Shown: one piece after another, positions 31,956 to 41,557 of the stretch
Layout: each line of letters begins with the position of its first letter
How positions within the stretch are numbered: position 1 is the stretch's first letter
DNA from: Clostridia bacterium
Lineage (GTDB): Bacteria; Bacillota; Clostridia; Christensenellales; UBA1242
NCBI GenBank assembly: GCA_028709705.1
Contig: JAQVWL010000003.1
Coordinates: forward strand, 1-64,000
Length of the DNA: 64,000 nucleotides
Reading direction: 5' to 3'
The notes under the pieces: generated by a model
What the model saw: only the letters and a program-made list of their open reading frames with translations
Told to the model about the DNA's origin: nothing
Databases searched by the model: none
Position numbers and translations under genes: made by a program

Positions 31956-32117
31956 TTATTTTTTTACATATTTTTTTTCTTGCTGGTCCATTTTTTCTAG
32001 TTCTTTTTTTATCATTTTTTCGCCCTTGTCAAACGCTTCCTTGGTGCAATCATTGTTTTTGTATAACAAAATACCCAAAATTCCACCAACAGCCATACCA
32101 AATAAAATATCTTTCAT
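31956..32117 (-). CDS. Small membrane protein (53 aa), YtxH-like; absent from supplied ORF track
   Basis: MKDILFGMAVGGILGILLYKNNDCTKEAFDKGEKMIKKELEKMDQQEKKYVKK*; strong SD GGAGG upstream. Confidence 0.7.
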   Translation of the reverse strand: MKDILFGMAVGGILGILLYKNNDCTKEAFDKGEKMIKKELEKMDQQEKKYVKK

Positions 32118-32197
32118 TTTATTCCTCCAATAACTATATTTTGTGTAAAAATGTGATAAATATACATTATTTCGACAAATTAAATTATCAATAAAAA

Positions 32198-32228
32198 AAT
32201 AACAAAAATTTAATTTGTTATTTTTTTT
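32198..32228. terminator. Bidirectional terminator overlapping O-methyltransferase stop
   Basis: AATAACAAA-aatttaa-TTTGTTATT flanked by T-runs. Confidence 0.65.
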
Positions 32229-32902
32229 ATTAAAATAAGTCCGTCTTCAATATCAATTATTTTGCTTTCAAGACTTGGGTTGGATTGCACTGTTTCAATA
32301 AATTTTCGCAGTTTTAAAATTATGGTTCTGTGCTTATGTTTTGGATAAATATCAGATAAAACTTCGCCCATAAAAAGCACATTGTCTGCCAAAATCAGTC
32401 CATCTTTTTTTAAAAGTTTCAATAAATATGGCAGTTGTTCAAAATAATGAGATTTTGGACCATCTAAAAAAATAAAGTCAAACTGCTGTGGCTGATACAA
32501 GGTCGCAAATCCCCCGCTCCCGACGCAGTCGGGAGCAAAGCCCCTTTTCTCACAAAAGGGGCTTGATTTTTGCTCCCTCAAAAATCGGGGATTTGCTAGT
32601 TCCTTAACTATCTCGCTAGCATCTCCTTGCAATATTTCAACTCTATTTTCAAGTCCCAATTTTTTAAAGTTGTTTTTTGCAATTTCAACCATTGTTGGCA
32701 AAATTTCAACAGTTGTTAAAGTTGAATTTTTTGAGTTTAAAAGCATTAAACAACCAGAAAATCCTATTGCAGTTCCAATTTCCAAAATGTTTTTTGGGTT
32801 GTTTTGTTTTATCAAATCAATCAAAATTTGCCTTGATTGCGGTCTTAAAATTGGCACATTATTTGTTTTTGCAAATTCTTCAATTTCTTTCATTTTATGC
32901 AC
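32210..32902 (-). CDS. SAM-dependent O-methyltransferase with in-frame palindromic-element insertion
   Basis: ILEIGTAIGFSG, VEILPTMVEIAK, FDFIFLDGPKSHYFEQLPYLLKLLKKDGLILADNVLFMG; 32-aa foreign segment ANPRFLREQKSSPFCEKRGFAPDCVGSGGFAT. Confidence 0.9.
   Translation of the reverse strand: MHKMKEIEEFAKTNNVPILRPQSRQILIDLIKQNNPKNILEIGTAIGFSGCLMLLNSKNSTLTTVEILPTMVEIAKNNFKKLGLENRVEILQGDASEIVKELANPRFLREQKSSPFCEKRGFAPDCVGSGGFATLYQPQQFDFIFLDGPKSHYFEQLPYLLKLLKKDGLILADNVLFMGEVLSDIYPKHKHRTIILKLRKFIETVQSNPSLESKIIDIEDGLILIKKITN
32505..32596. repeat. Cloverleaf-like palindromic element inside O-methyltransferase CDS
   Basis: Outer 10-bp stem GCAAATCCCC/GGGGATTTGC enclosing three perfect hairpins of 8, 11 and 9 bp with 0-1 nt linkers. 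Confidence 0.85.
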
Positions 32903-34301
32903 TTATTCCATTAAAAACAATGTTTCCATAAGTTGAATATAAGTTTAATTTATTTCCCGCCAAAGGGTTTTCGCCAATCGCTTTATTTTCTATTGGATTT
33001 TCGCTTGTAGAATTTTCCCAAACATTTGAAAGTATTCCGCCCGTTTCGGCATTAAGGTAAAAAGAAACTCCAAAAACATATTTTATGTCAATCTTGCCCC
33101 TTGTTGTTGTTATTGTGTTTTCGCCACTAACCTTGCCAAACTTTGCAACAACACTGCCTGTTGTGGTTGCAAATTGCATATTTCCAGTGCAACTTGCGTT
33201 GATTGTTGCGTTTATGTTTCCGCTTGTCATTTCTACCGTTACATTGCCACGAATATCACCCAAAACAATATTTTTTGTTCCGCCAACAATAAAAACATCG
33301 CCCAGCGTTTTTGCTATGTTAACATTAAAGTTTCCATTTTCTTTGACTATTGCGACTCCGCCACCGACTTCATTTACAAGAATGTTGGTAATATTCAAAT
33401 CTTCGCCCGTAGAAAAACTTCCACTTATTATTTTTGCTTGAAAAATACCGCCCGCTGTATCTAACAAAACATTTCCCGCAACATTTCCAATATTTATGTT
33501 GCTATTATAACTTTTTATTGTCAAGTTCATATTTGAAAAAGTAAAATCTTTTGTTGTGATTTTATTTGATTGGGAAGAAAGGTTTGCAGTTTTTGCATCA
33601 ATGTCATTATTCAAAGTAATAGCACCGTTTGTTGTTTTTAAATCTAACAAAGTAGTTTGTGGATACAAAGCACTTTCCAAACTAACACTTTGGTCAAAAA
33701 TAATGTTTCCATTGATAGTTTCAACTTTAAGTTCTGGTGTTTTAAACGCATCTGCTTGATATGTTGGTGCGGTTGTTCCACCAAAAAAAACATTTCCATT
33801 TGTTGTTGTAATGTCAAATTTTACATTGGATATCAAATCAAAATTTGAATTGATTTTCAAATTTAAGGTTGTGTTGTCAAAAAGAGTAATGAACGAATAA
33901 TCAGGTTCGGTTAGTGTTATGTAAAGCGTTAGTCCGTTTTTATAGCAAGTCAAAGTATATTCTTTTTCACTCCCCGATCTAACATAACCCATTGAATTTT
34001 CAACCAAAGCAATTTGGCTGGCACTTGCCCCTTCCGTTCCGCAAAGCACCTTAACATCAGCATTTGTGGCTTGAACAACAACTTTTTCAAGGTTATTAAA
34101 TTGCAAATTTGATAATGTTCCCACATTGTTTGGCACTTCGGTATAAGTTATTGTTTTGTTGTTGCTTGCATAAGAAACGCCAAAAATTTCTATATCTGGC
34201 GAAATCATCAAAATAGCCCCGCAACCCAAAAAGAAAGCAAGGATTAAAGATATTAACAAAAATAAAAATGTTTTAAAACCACTTGAACTATGTTCCGCCA
34301 T
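32895..34301 (-). CDS. Membrane-anchored DUF4097-like beta-helix/adhesin-type protein
   Basis: N-term TM then repetitive beta-strand pattern (VKFDITTTNGNVFFGG, GNVTVEMTSGNINATI, TTTRGKIDIKY). Confidence 0.7.
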   Translation of the reverse strand: MAEHSSSGFKTFLFLLISLILAFFLGCGAILMISPDIEIFGVSYASNNKTITYTEVPNNVGTLSNLQFNNLEKVVVQATNADVKVLCGTEGASASQIALVENSMGYVRSGSEKEYTLTCYKNGLTLYITLTEPDYSFITLFDNTTLNLKINSNFDLISNVKFDITTTNGNVFFGGTTAPTYQADAFKTPELKVETINGNIIFDQSVSLESALYPQTTLLDLKTTNGAITLNNDIDAKTANLSSQSNKITTKDFTFSNMNLTIKSYNSNINIGNVAGNVLLDTAGGIFQAKIISGSFSTGEDLNITNILVNEVGGGVAIVKENGNFNVNIAKTLGDVFIVGGTKNIVLGDIRGNVTVEMTSGNINATINASCTGNMQFATTTGSVVAKFGKVSGENTITTTRGKIDIKYVFGVSFYLNAETGGILSNVWENSTSENPIENKAIGENPLAGNKLNLYSTYGNIVFNGISA

Positions 34302-34350
34302 TTAGCACCTCTTATGGTTATTATAACATTTTCAAACAAATAAATCAATA

Positions 34351-35421
34351 TTAAAGTACAGCATTTTCAAGTTTTCTTTTTTGGTCCTCTCGCAAAAGTT
34401 CATCTATCATTTCTTGAATGTCGCCGTCCAAAAACGCATCAACTCCAAACACAGAAAAATTTATTCGATGGTCCGTAATTCTGCCTTGTGGAAAGTTGTA
34501 TGTTCTTATTCTTTCGCTTCGGTCGCCCGTTCCAACTTGATTTTTTCTATTTGCTTTATATTCGCTGTCTATTTCGTTTTTATAAAAATCGTGAAGTTTT
34601 GATTTTAATATATTCATTGCCTTTTCTCTGTTTTTTATTTGCGACCTTTCATCTTGGCAACAAACAACAATAGCGGTTGGCAAGTGTGTTATACGAATTG
34701 CACTGTCTGTTTTGTTTATGTGCTGTCCGCCCGCTCCGCTTGCTCTATATGTATCAATTTTCAAGTCTTTGTCCAAAATTTCAAAGTCCACTTCTTCAAT
34801 TTCGGGCAAAACTGCAACCGTTGTTGTTGAAGTGTGAACTCTGCCTTGTGATTCGGTTTCTGGCACTCTTTGAACTCTATGCACACCGCTTTCAAATTTC
34901 AAATTTTTGTAAACATTTTTACCCCTAATAACAAAGGTCGCTTCTTTTATTCCGCCCAATTCGGTTTCTGTGATATCAGTAATTTCAGTTTTCCAATTTT
35001 GTCTTTCGGCAAATCTTCTGTACATATTCATCAAAAGATTGCCAAAAAGAGCAGATTCTTCTCCGCCTGCCGCTGCCCTTATTTCAACAATAACATTGCT
35101 ATTGTCATTTTCATCTTTTGGAAGAAGAAGTAGTTTTATATTTTCTTCCAATTCATCAATCTTTTTGTTTAGGTCATAAAGTTCTTCAGAAAAAAACTTT
35201 TTCATTTCGGCATCTTTTTCATCAGATATTGTTTTTTCTATGCTTGATTTTTCATTTGTCAGTTTTTTTAATTGCTCGTGTGATTCGGCAATTTCTTCTA
35301 TTGCGTTTCTTTCTTTTATCAGTGTTTTCCAATGCTTGTTGTCTGCAATTATTTCTGGTTTGGAAATCAGTTCAGTCAACTCGTCAAACCTATCTTTTAT
35401 TTTTTGTGTGGTTTCTATCAT
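34351..35421 (-). CDS. prfA: Peptide chain release factor 1
   Basis: AAAGGEESALFGNLLMNMYRRFAE; RASGAGGQHINKTDSAIRITHLPT. Confidence 0.98.
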   Translation of the reverse strand: MIETTQKIKDRFDELTELISKPEIIADNKHWKTLIKERNAIEEIAESHEQLKKLTNEKSSIEKTISDEKDAEMKKFFSEELYDLNKKIDELEENIKLLLLPKDENDNSNVIVEIRAAAGGEESALFGNLLMNMYRRFAERQNWKTEITDITETELGGIKEATFVIRGKNVYKNLKFESGVHRVQRVPETESQGRVHTSTTTVAVLPEIEEVDFEILDKDLKIDTYRASGAGGQHINKTDSAIRITHLPTAIVVCCQDERSQIKNREKAMNILKSKLHDFYKNEIDSEYKANRKNQVGTGDRSERIRTYNFPQGRITDHRINFSVFGVDAFLDGDIQEMIDELLREDQKRKLENAVL

Positions 35422-35435
35422 TTTTTATCCTTTTG

Positions 35436-37133
35436 CTATTTTTTTTCTGCAATAATCACTCGTTGAATATTGTTATAATCTTTTATTATCTTAATATTTA
35501 TAAATTTTTCTGTCAAGAGTTTTTTAACTTTGCCGGCTTGATTATATCCAACTTCAAGCAACAATTTGCCATTTTTTGTCAAAAAGTTTGGTGCTTCTTG
35601 TGCAATTTTTTTATAAAAATCAAATCCATCAGCACCGCCATCAAGAGAAATTGTTGGGTCAAAATCTTTAACTTCTTTGGCAAGTCCGCTGATTTCTTCG
35701 GTTTTTATATAAGGCGGATTAGAGATAATCATATCAAATTTTGTTTTTCTTTTTATTTTGGAAAACATATCGCTATGCTTGAAAGCAATTTTTGCAGAAT
35801 GTGTTTTTGCATTTTCTTTTGCAACAACAAGAGCGGGTTCGCTTATGTCAATCGCCATAACGTTTGCGTTTGTGTTTTTTGCAACTGCAACTGCTATTGC
35901 ACCGCTTCCCGTGCATAAATCAAGCACATTATATTTGTTGTTTGAAATAATTTTTATTGCATTTTCAACCAATATTTCGGTTTCTTGTCTTGGGGTCAAA
36001 ACACTTTTGTTTACCTTAAATTTTAGACCATAAAATTCAGTAATGCCAAAAATTTTTGCAATCGGCTCGCCTTTTTTCCTTTTTTCAACCGCTTTTTGAA
36101 TGTCTTTGTTTTGTTGTTTTGTAATGCTGGAAACAAATTTAAGGTCAAGAATTGAACATTTCAGAACGCTTGCAATCAACCATTCGGCTTCTTTGGTGTC
36201 GGTTATTTCACTGCTCAAAAGTTTTTCTTTTACATTTGCAAGCACAAAAGAAAAAGTAACGCCATTGTCTTTTATGCTATCAAACACTTCTCTTTCGCTA
36301 TTTTCTATCATCAATATTCCTTCGTTATAACTTGCATTTGCAACTTGCAATTCGGTTTTTGTTGGTTTTGAATTAAACAAAAAACTTATTGGTGTTAACA
36401 ACCCTTTGTGTTTTTTCCATTTTGTGTCTAACAAAAGCAAAAGTTCAAAAACAACAGAAAAGCAGACAGCCAAAATTATCAAATTTACTATAATTTTCCA
36501 GCCCAAATCCAAATTAAATCCAAGCAAGCATATCACAAAATAAGACAATAGTAAAGTCAAAAAAACAACATTAAAATAATTGGTAGCAATTTTGTCGTTG
36601 TGCTTTTCTTCTTTCGGGTTTAAGGCAATATTGCCCGCTGTGTTAAATTTGTAAAGCATTTTGACTGATGGCAAAAGAGAAATAAGCAAAAAAACGCCAT
36701 ACAAAACAACACATTTTGTAATTGCAATGCAAAGTTTTTTTACAAAAAGACTAAAACTTGAACTGAAAATCCAAAACCCCAAATATGTTGGCAAAGCACC
36801 CAAAACAACAACCGCTACAAGCACCGCAAAAATAGTCATAGCACCGCCAAAATAATATTTGTTTGTCAAATATGGCGATTTGTTTTGATAAACCATTTGC
36901 TCATTGGAAGAAATAAATGATTTTCTTAACGCCCAAAAAAAATAGAAAGTGGAAAAAATAATAAATTCCAGCCCTCGCAAAAACAAAATATCTTTGTGTG
37001 GAATAATTGAATTTTTTAGTTTGTGCGTTTGCATTGTTATTGCACCTTTGTTTGAAACTCTACAAATAACAGCATTGTTGTCCGCCACACACAAATTCCC
37101 CGCAAGAACGGGAAAAATAAAAATATTTTTCAT
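35436..37133 (-). CDS. prmC: Release factor glutamine methyltransferase PrmC fused to an N-terminal multi-TM DUF1385/YqhQ-like region
   Basis: C-term LDLCTGSGAIAVAVAK, DMIISNPPYIKTEE; N-term about 270 aa membrane region in the same ORF. Confidence 0.88.
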   Translation of the reverse strand: MKNIFIFPVLAGNLCVADNNAVICRVSNKGAITMQTHKLKNSIIPHKDILFLRGLEFIIFSTFYFFWALRKSFISSNEQMVYQNKSPYLTNKYYFGGAMTIFAVLVAVVVLGALPTYLGFWIFSSSFSLFVKKLCIAITKCVVLYGVFLLISLLPSVKMLYKFNTAGNIALNPKEEKHNDKIATNYFNVVFLTLLLSYFVICLLGFNLDLGWKIIVNLIILAVCFSVVFELLLLLDTKWKKHKGLLTPISFLFNSKPTKTELQVANASYNEGILMIENSEREVFDSIKDNGVTFSFVLANVKEKLLSSEITDTKEAEWLIASVLKCSILDLKFVSSITKQQNKDIQKAVEKRKKGEPIAKIFGITEFYGLKFKVNKSVLTPRQETEILVENAIKIISNNKYNVLDLCTGSGAIAVAVAKNTNANVMAIDISEPALVVAKENAKTHSAKIAFKHSDMFSKIKRKTKFDMIISNPPYIKTEEISGLAKEVKDFDPTISLDGGADGFDFYKKIAQEAPNFLTKNGKLLLEVGYNQAGKVKKLLTEKFINIKIIKDYNNIQRVIIAEKK

Positions 37134-37172
37134 AAAAATATTATTAACATTATCATTTTTTTTATTACTTTA

Positions 37173-37940
37173 TCAAATTCCAAAAACTTTTTGCGTGTTT
37201 TTTGATGTTATTTGGAATATTTCTTCAAGTGTCAAATTTTTTATTTGTGCAATTTTTTGTGCAACAAAAATCAAATTTTTTGGCTCGTTGAGTTCGCCTC
37301 TGTGCGGAACGGGCGAAAGATATGGGCAATCAGTTTCCAAAAGTAGCATATCAAGTGGCATTTTTTCTATCAATTCCAAAGTGCTTTTTGCATTTTTGAA
37401 AGTTATAACACCGCCAACAGAAATTTTTAGACCAAGTTTTTTTATTTCCATAAGCGTTTCAAAACTTCCGCCAAAACAATGCACAATACCGCCATTTTTC
37501 AAATATTGTTTGTTTTGTTTTAAAATATCTATTGTGTCTTTTGTTGCATCTCTTGAATGTACTTGAATTGGCAAACCTACCTTGTCGGCAATTTTTAGTT
37601 GCTCCACAAAAACCCTTTTTTGCAAATCTTTGTCAAACGGTTCGTAGTGAAAATCAAGTCCAATCTCGCCTATTGCAACAACTTTTTTGTTTTTTGCATT
37701 TTCAAGCAAAAATTGCTCTGTTTTTGCATCAAAATTTTTTGCATCGCAAGGATGAACACCAATGCACGCAAAAACATTTGGGCATTTTTCTGCAATTTCG
37801 ACCGCTCTTTGTGAAGATTTTAAGTCAAAGCCAACACAAATAACCTTTTCAACTTGGTTTTGTTTTGCGTTTTCTAGCACTTTTTTTAAATTTTTTTCTA
37901 GTTTTTCATCGTTTAAATGGGCGTGAACATCAATTATCAT
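37173..37940 (-). CDS. tatD: TatD family deoxyribonuclease
   Basis: MIIDVHAHLND, IGEIGLDFHYEPFDKDLQ, PIQVHSRDA, LLETDCPYLSPVPHRGELNEP. Confidence 0.96.
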   Translation of the reverse strand: MIIDVHAHLNDEKLEKNLKKVLENAKQNQVEKVICVGFDLKSSQRAVEIAEKCPNVFACIGVHPCDAKNFDAKTEQFLLENAKNKKVVAIGEIGLDFHYEPFDKDLQKRVFVEQLKIADKVGLPIQVHSRDATKDTIDILKQNKQYLKNGGIVHCFGGSFETLMEIKKLGLKISVGGVITFKNAKSTLELIEKMPLDMLLLETDCPYLSPVPHRGELNEPKNLIFVAQKIAQIKNLTLEEIFQITSKNTQKVFGI

Positions 37941-38018
37941 TTTTTTGCCTTTGTTTTTATTATATAAAATAAATATATATTTGTAAATAACTTAACAAAA
38001 ATTTTCATATATTCTTAT

Positions 38019-38597
38019 ATGAACAAAATTTGGACTTTTTTAATGGTTGTTTCCATAACCGCCTTGATTTTTGTCGACCCTACAATTATTGTAAGCGAGA
38101 TGACAACTGCTTCTATGGGCGTTTTAAAACTTTGCGTGGAACTGCTTGCAATTTATACAATTTGGATGGGGCTTTTGGAAATTGTTAACCAATCTGGTTT
38201 GGGTGCAAAACTTGCAAATTTGCTTTCGCCAATAATAAAATGGCTTTTCAAAATTGAAGACAAAGAAACAATAAAATATATTGCACTTAATATGTCGTCA
38301 AATATGATTGGTCTTGGCAACGCTTCCACTCCTATGGGCATAAAAGCAATGCAAAGAATGGACAATGGAAGTGGAACTGCAACTCCTGCAATGATAATGC
38401 TTTTGATTGTAAATGCAACATCAATACAATTTTTGCCAACAACGGTTGTTGGGCTTAGGGCAACAGCGGGAAGCACAACCCCGACTGACATAATTTTTCC
38501 TACACTTATTGCAACAATTTTGACTTGTATTGTTGGCATATTTCTTGCCAAACTTTGCCAAAAGATTTTCAAAAAGCAAGGTAACAAAAAATGTTAA
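38019..38597 (+). CDS. spmA: Spore maturation protein SpmA
   Basis: MNKIWTFLMVVSI...NMIGLGNASTPMGIKAMQRM. Confidence 0.93.
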   Translation: MNKIWTFLMVVSITALIFVDPTIIVSEMTTASMGVLKLCVELLAIYTIWMGLLEIVNQSGLGAKLANLLSPIIKWLFKIEDKETIKYIALNMSSNMIGLGNASTPMGIKAMQRMDNGSGTATPAMIMLLIVNATSIQFLPTTVVGLRATAGSTTPTDIIFPTLIATILTCIVGIFLAKLCQKIFKKQGNKKC

Positions 38598-39100
38598 GTG
38601 TTTATATAATTCCAATCATTATTGTGTCTTTGCTAGTTTTTGCAAGCATAAAAAAACTAGAAACATATAACATTTTTGTCAAGGGCGCAAGGGGTGCTTT
38701 TGACCTTGTTTTAAGCATTTTTCCTTTTATTGCAACAATTATGATAATGGTTGCTCTTATGCGTGCAAGCGGTTTGACAGACGTTTTGATATCGCTGCTT
38801 GCACCGATTTTTAACATTTTGGGAATACCAACAGAAGTTAGCGAACTTGTTTTGCTCCGCCCTTTTACAGGAAGCGGAAGTTATGCAATTTTAAGTAATA
38901 TTTTCAACACTTATGGAGCGGATACTTACATATCTCGCTGTGCATCTGTCATTATGGGCACAAGCGAAACAATTTTTTATGTTGTGGCGGTTTATTTTTC
39001 ACAAACAAGTGTAAAAAAACTCTCTTATGCAATACCACTTGCACTTTTTTGCAGTCTTTTTGGCACAATAATTGCTTGTTTGATTTGCAAAATAATATAA
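38591..39100 (+). CDS. spmB: Spore maturation protein SpmB
   Basis: LLRPFTGSGSYAILSNIFNTYGADTYISRCASVIMGTSETIFYVVAVYF. Confidence 0.93.
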   Translation: MLSVYIIPIIIVSLLVFASIKKLETYNIFVKGARGAFDLVLSIFPFIATIMIMVALMRASGLTDVLISLLAPIFNILGIPTEVSELVLLRPFTGSGSYAILSNIFNTYGADTYISRCASVIMGTSETIFYVVAVYFSQTSVKKLSYAIPLALFCSLFGTIIACLICKII

Positions 39101-39126
39101 AAAAACGGCATACACCGCTTGTTTTG

Positions 39127-39861
39127 TTAAAATTTATATTTTTTTATTTTTTCTAAATATTTTCCATCTTTGTCATTTGTAATAATTGTTGGCAAAACTT
39201 TTACACTTTCTTTTCCGCCATAAACTGCTTCAACAAAAACCAAAATAGCGTTTTTATTTTCACCAGATTGCGTAAAAAACATTCGTTTGGGTTCAAGTTT
39301 GTTGGTTTTAAGGTCAAAAATCAGTTCGGCAGTTCTTTCGCTATCACACACAATATAAAACTTGCCACCAAACTTCAAAATTGATTTTGCAACTTTTGTT
39401 ATTGTTTCAAGGTTAACGGCAACTTCGTGCCTTGCAATTTTCTGACTTTCGTTTGTGTTCAGTTTTGCACTGCCTTGCTTTTTATAAGGTGGGTTGCAAA
39501 CAACAATGTCAACATCTTCCAACTGATTTTGTTTGTTTTTTAAAAGGTCTTGCATATCAAAGTTCAAAATTTTGATTGTGTTTTGCATTTTGTTATATTC
39601 AACACTTCGCTCTGCCATTTGGGCGAGTTCTTTTTGCAATTCAATGCCAACAACATTTTGCAATTTGTTTTTGTAAGCGGTCAAAATTGCGATAATACCG
39701 CTCCCCGTTCCCAAGTCCACCAATTTGTCAGTTGGTTTGGCTTTTACAAAATTTGCAAGCATAACCGCATCACTTGTAAAGCGATAAAGCGATGGGCTTT
39801 GTATAATTTTTAGTCCATTTAATTGCAAATCTTCCAAGGTTTCTTTTTGGTTTAAATTCAT
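39127..39861 (-). CDS. tRNA1(Val) adenine-N6 methyltransferase-like (YabB/TrmN6)
   Basis: LVDLGTGSGIIAILTAYK, DIVVCNPPYKKQGSAKLN. Confidence 0.9.
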   Translation of the reverse strand: MNLNQKETLEDLQLNGLKIIQSPSLYRFTSDAVMLANFVKAKPTDKLVDLGTGSGIIAILTAYKNKLQNVVGIELQKELAQMAERSVEYNKMQNTIKILNFDMQDLLKNKQNQLEDVDIVVCNPPYKKQGSAKLNTNESQKIARHEVAVNLETITKVAKSILKFGGKFYIVCDSERTAELIFDLKTNKLEPKRMFFTQSGENKNAILVFVEAVYGGKESVKVLPTIITNDKDGKYLEKIKKYKF

Positions 39862-40679
39862 TATTCTTCCACTATTTGATTTGGTTTAAAAACTGTTATG
39901 TCGTCAAGATTATACTCTTTAAATTCATCTCCAACACGAACTTGAACAGTTTTTTTCAAAATATTGTTATAAAGCACTTTCCCAACACCATCTTGCGTTT
40001 TGACTTCGCTATTTATTCTTGGCATTGCCTTAAAAATTTCTGCGTATTGCTCATTTTCGTATCCAAGACAGCACATAAGCCTTCCGCAAAGCCCGCTAAT
40101 GTTTGAAGGATTAAGTGAAAGTCCTTGCATTTTTGCCATTTTGATAGTCACATGTTCAAAATCACCCGTGTTTTTTTGGCAACAGCAAGGTCTGCCACAA
40201 ATACCAATCCCGCCTTTGATTTTCACTTCATCGCGAGAACCTATTTGCCTTAATTCAATTTTCATTTTAAATTCGCTTGCCAAAATTTTTACAAGTTCTC
40301 TAAAATCTACCCTTTTATCTGATGTAAAACTTATTATTATTTTTGTGCAATCAAGTGTAAGTTCGGCATAAACAATTTTCATTTCCAATTTTAAATTGCT
40401 TGCTATTTGTTTTGCTTTGTCAAAAAAAGATTTTACCTTTTTTTTGTTTTCTTCCGCTGTTTTTATATCTTCTGCGGTTGCTTTTTTTATGATGTTTTTC
40501 AACGGTTCATTTGGTTGATTTTTCAATATTTTTATTTGAGTTGCAACCTTGCCAAGTTCAATCCCCCTAACTGTTTCAACAACAACAAAATCCCCAACAT
40601 TCAAGTCAAAATTGAGTGGGTTAAAAGAATAAATTTTTGGTTGATTTTCAAACTTTATTCCTATTTCTTTAAATTCCAT
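39861..40679 (-). CDS. ricT: PSP1 domain protein RicT (YaaT)
   Basis: GGIGICGRPCCC...NISGLCGRLMCCLGYE. Confidence 0.94.
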   Translation of the reverse strand: MEFKEIGIKFENQPKIYSFNPLNFDLNVGDFVVVETVRGIELGKVATQIKILKNQPNEPLKNIIKKATAEDIKTAEENKKKVKSFFDKAKQIASNLKLEMKIVYAELTLDCTKIIISFTSDKRVDFRELVKILASEFKMKIELRQIGSRDEVKIKGGIGICGRPCCCQKNTGDFEHVTIKMAKMQGLSLNPSNISGLCGRLMCCLGYENEQYAEIFKAMPRINSEVKTQDGVGKVLYNNILKKTVQVRVGDEFKEYNLDDITVFKPNQIVEE

Positions 40680-41518
40680 AAATATTTTACCTCCAAAATT
40701 TTTATCAGCAAATTATCTGCTATCAAATTTGTGTTTACATTTGCATCAAACTGTTTTTGTGCAAGTGTAATCAATGCACAAATTTCAGTTATTGCTTCAA
40801 CGGTAAACTCGTTTGCCAAAAGATTTATTTCCATTTCATTGCTTTTGCCAACTTTTGCAAAAAGCAGTTGTTCAAATATGTTTTGCAATGCCAACAAATT
40901 TTTTAAAAACACACTTTTTTGTGCAAATTTGCCAGAAAATTTTATCACATTTTTGCTTGATTTCATATTTTTCATCAAGTCAAAAACAAACTCATATTCG
41001 CTAGTTTTTTTAAAATCAAGATTTTCAAAATTTTCTATTTCCAAAATTTGTGTTCTAGAAATTATTGTTTGCAAAACTTTGTTTTTGTTAACCGCATTAA
41101 ACAAAAAAATAACATTTTTGGGCGAGTCTTCAATAGTTTTTAGTAGTTTGTTTTCTGCTTGAACTGTTGCATTGTCAATGTTATTTACAACAAAAATTTT
41201 GTAGCGACTTTGCATTGGTTTTGTGTCAACATTTTCAATTATGGAATTGCTATCGCCCACCAAAAAAGTAGATTTTTCTTGCGGATAAATAAGCAAATCT
41301 GGGTTAAACCCCGCCAAAACACTTTTGCAGTTTTTGCATTCAAAGCAAGGAGTGTTTGTTTCACACATAAGTTTCAAAGCCATTGCCTTGCAAAACATTT
41401 TGCCCGAAAATTCGTTTTCGCTTAAAATCAAATAAGCGTGAAAAAGTTTGTTGTTTTTGACAAACGTTTCAAAGTTTTTAAAAGACTTACTTTCCAAAAT
41501 TTTTTTCAAAATTTCCAC
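40661..41518 (-). CDS. holB: DNA polymerase III delta' subunit
   Basis: CFECKNCKSVLAGFNPDL; AENKLLKTIEDSPKNVIFLF; precedes ricT. Confidence 0.9.
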   Translation of the reverse strand: MEILKKILESKSFKNFETFVKNNKLFHAYLILSENEFSGKMFCKAMALKLMCETNTPCFECKNCKSVLAGFNPDLLIYPQEKSTFLVGDSNSIIENVDTKPMQSRYKIFVVNNIDNATVQAENKLLKTIEDSPKNVIFLFNAVNKNKVLQTIISRTQILEIENFENLDFKKTSEYEFVFDLMKNMKSSKNVIKFSGKFAQKSVFLKNLLALQNIFEQLLFAKVGKSNEMEINLLANEFTVEAITEICALITLAQKQFDANVNTNLIADNLLIKILEVKYLWNLKK

Positions 41519-41557
41519 AAATCAAGTGTAGCATAAATTAGATTTTATAGCAACTAA

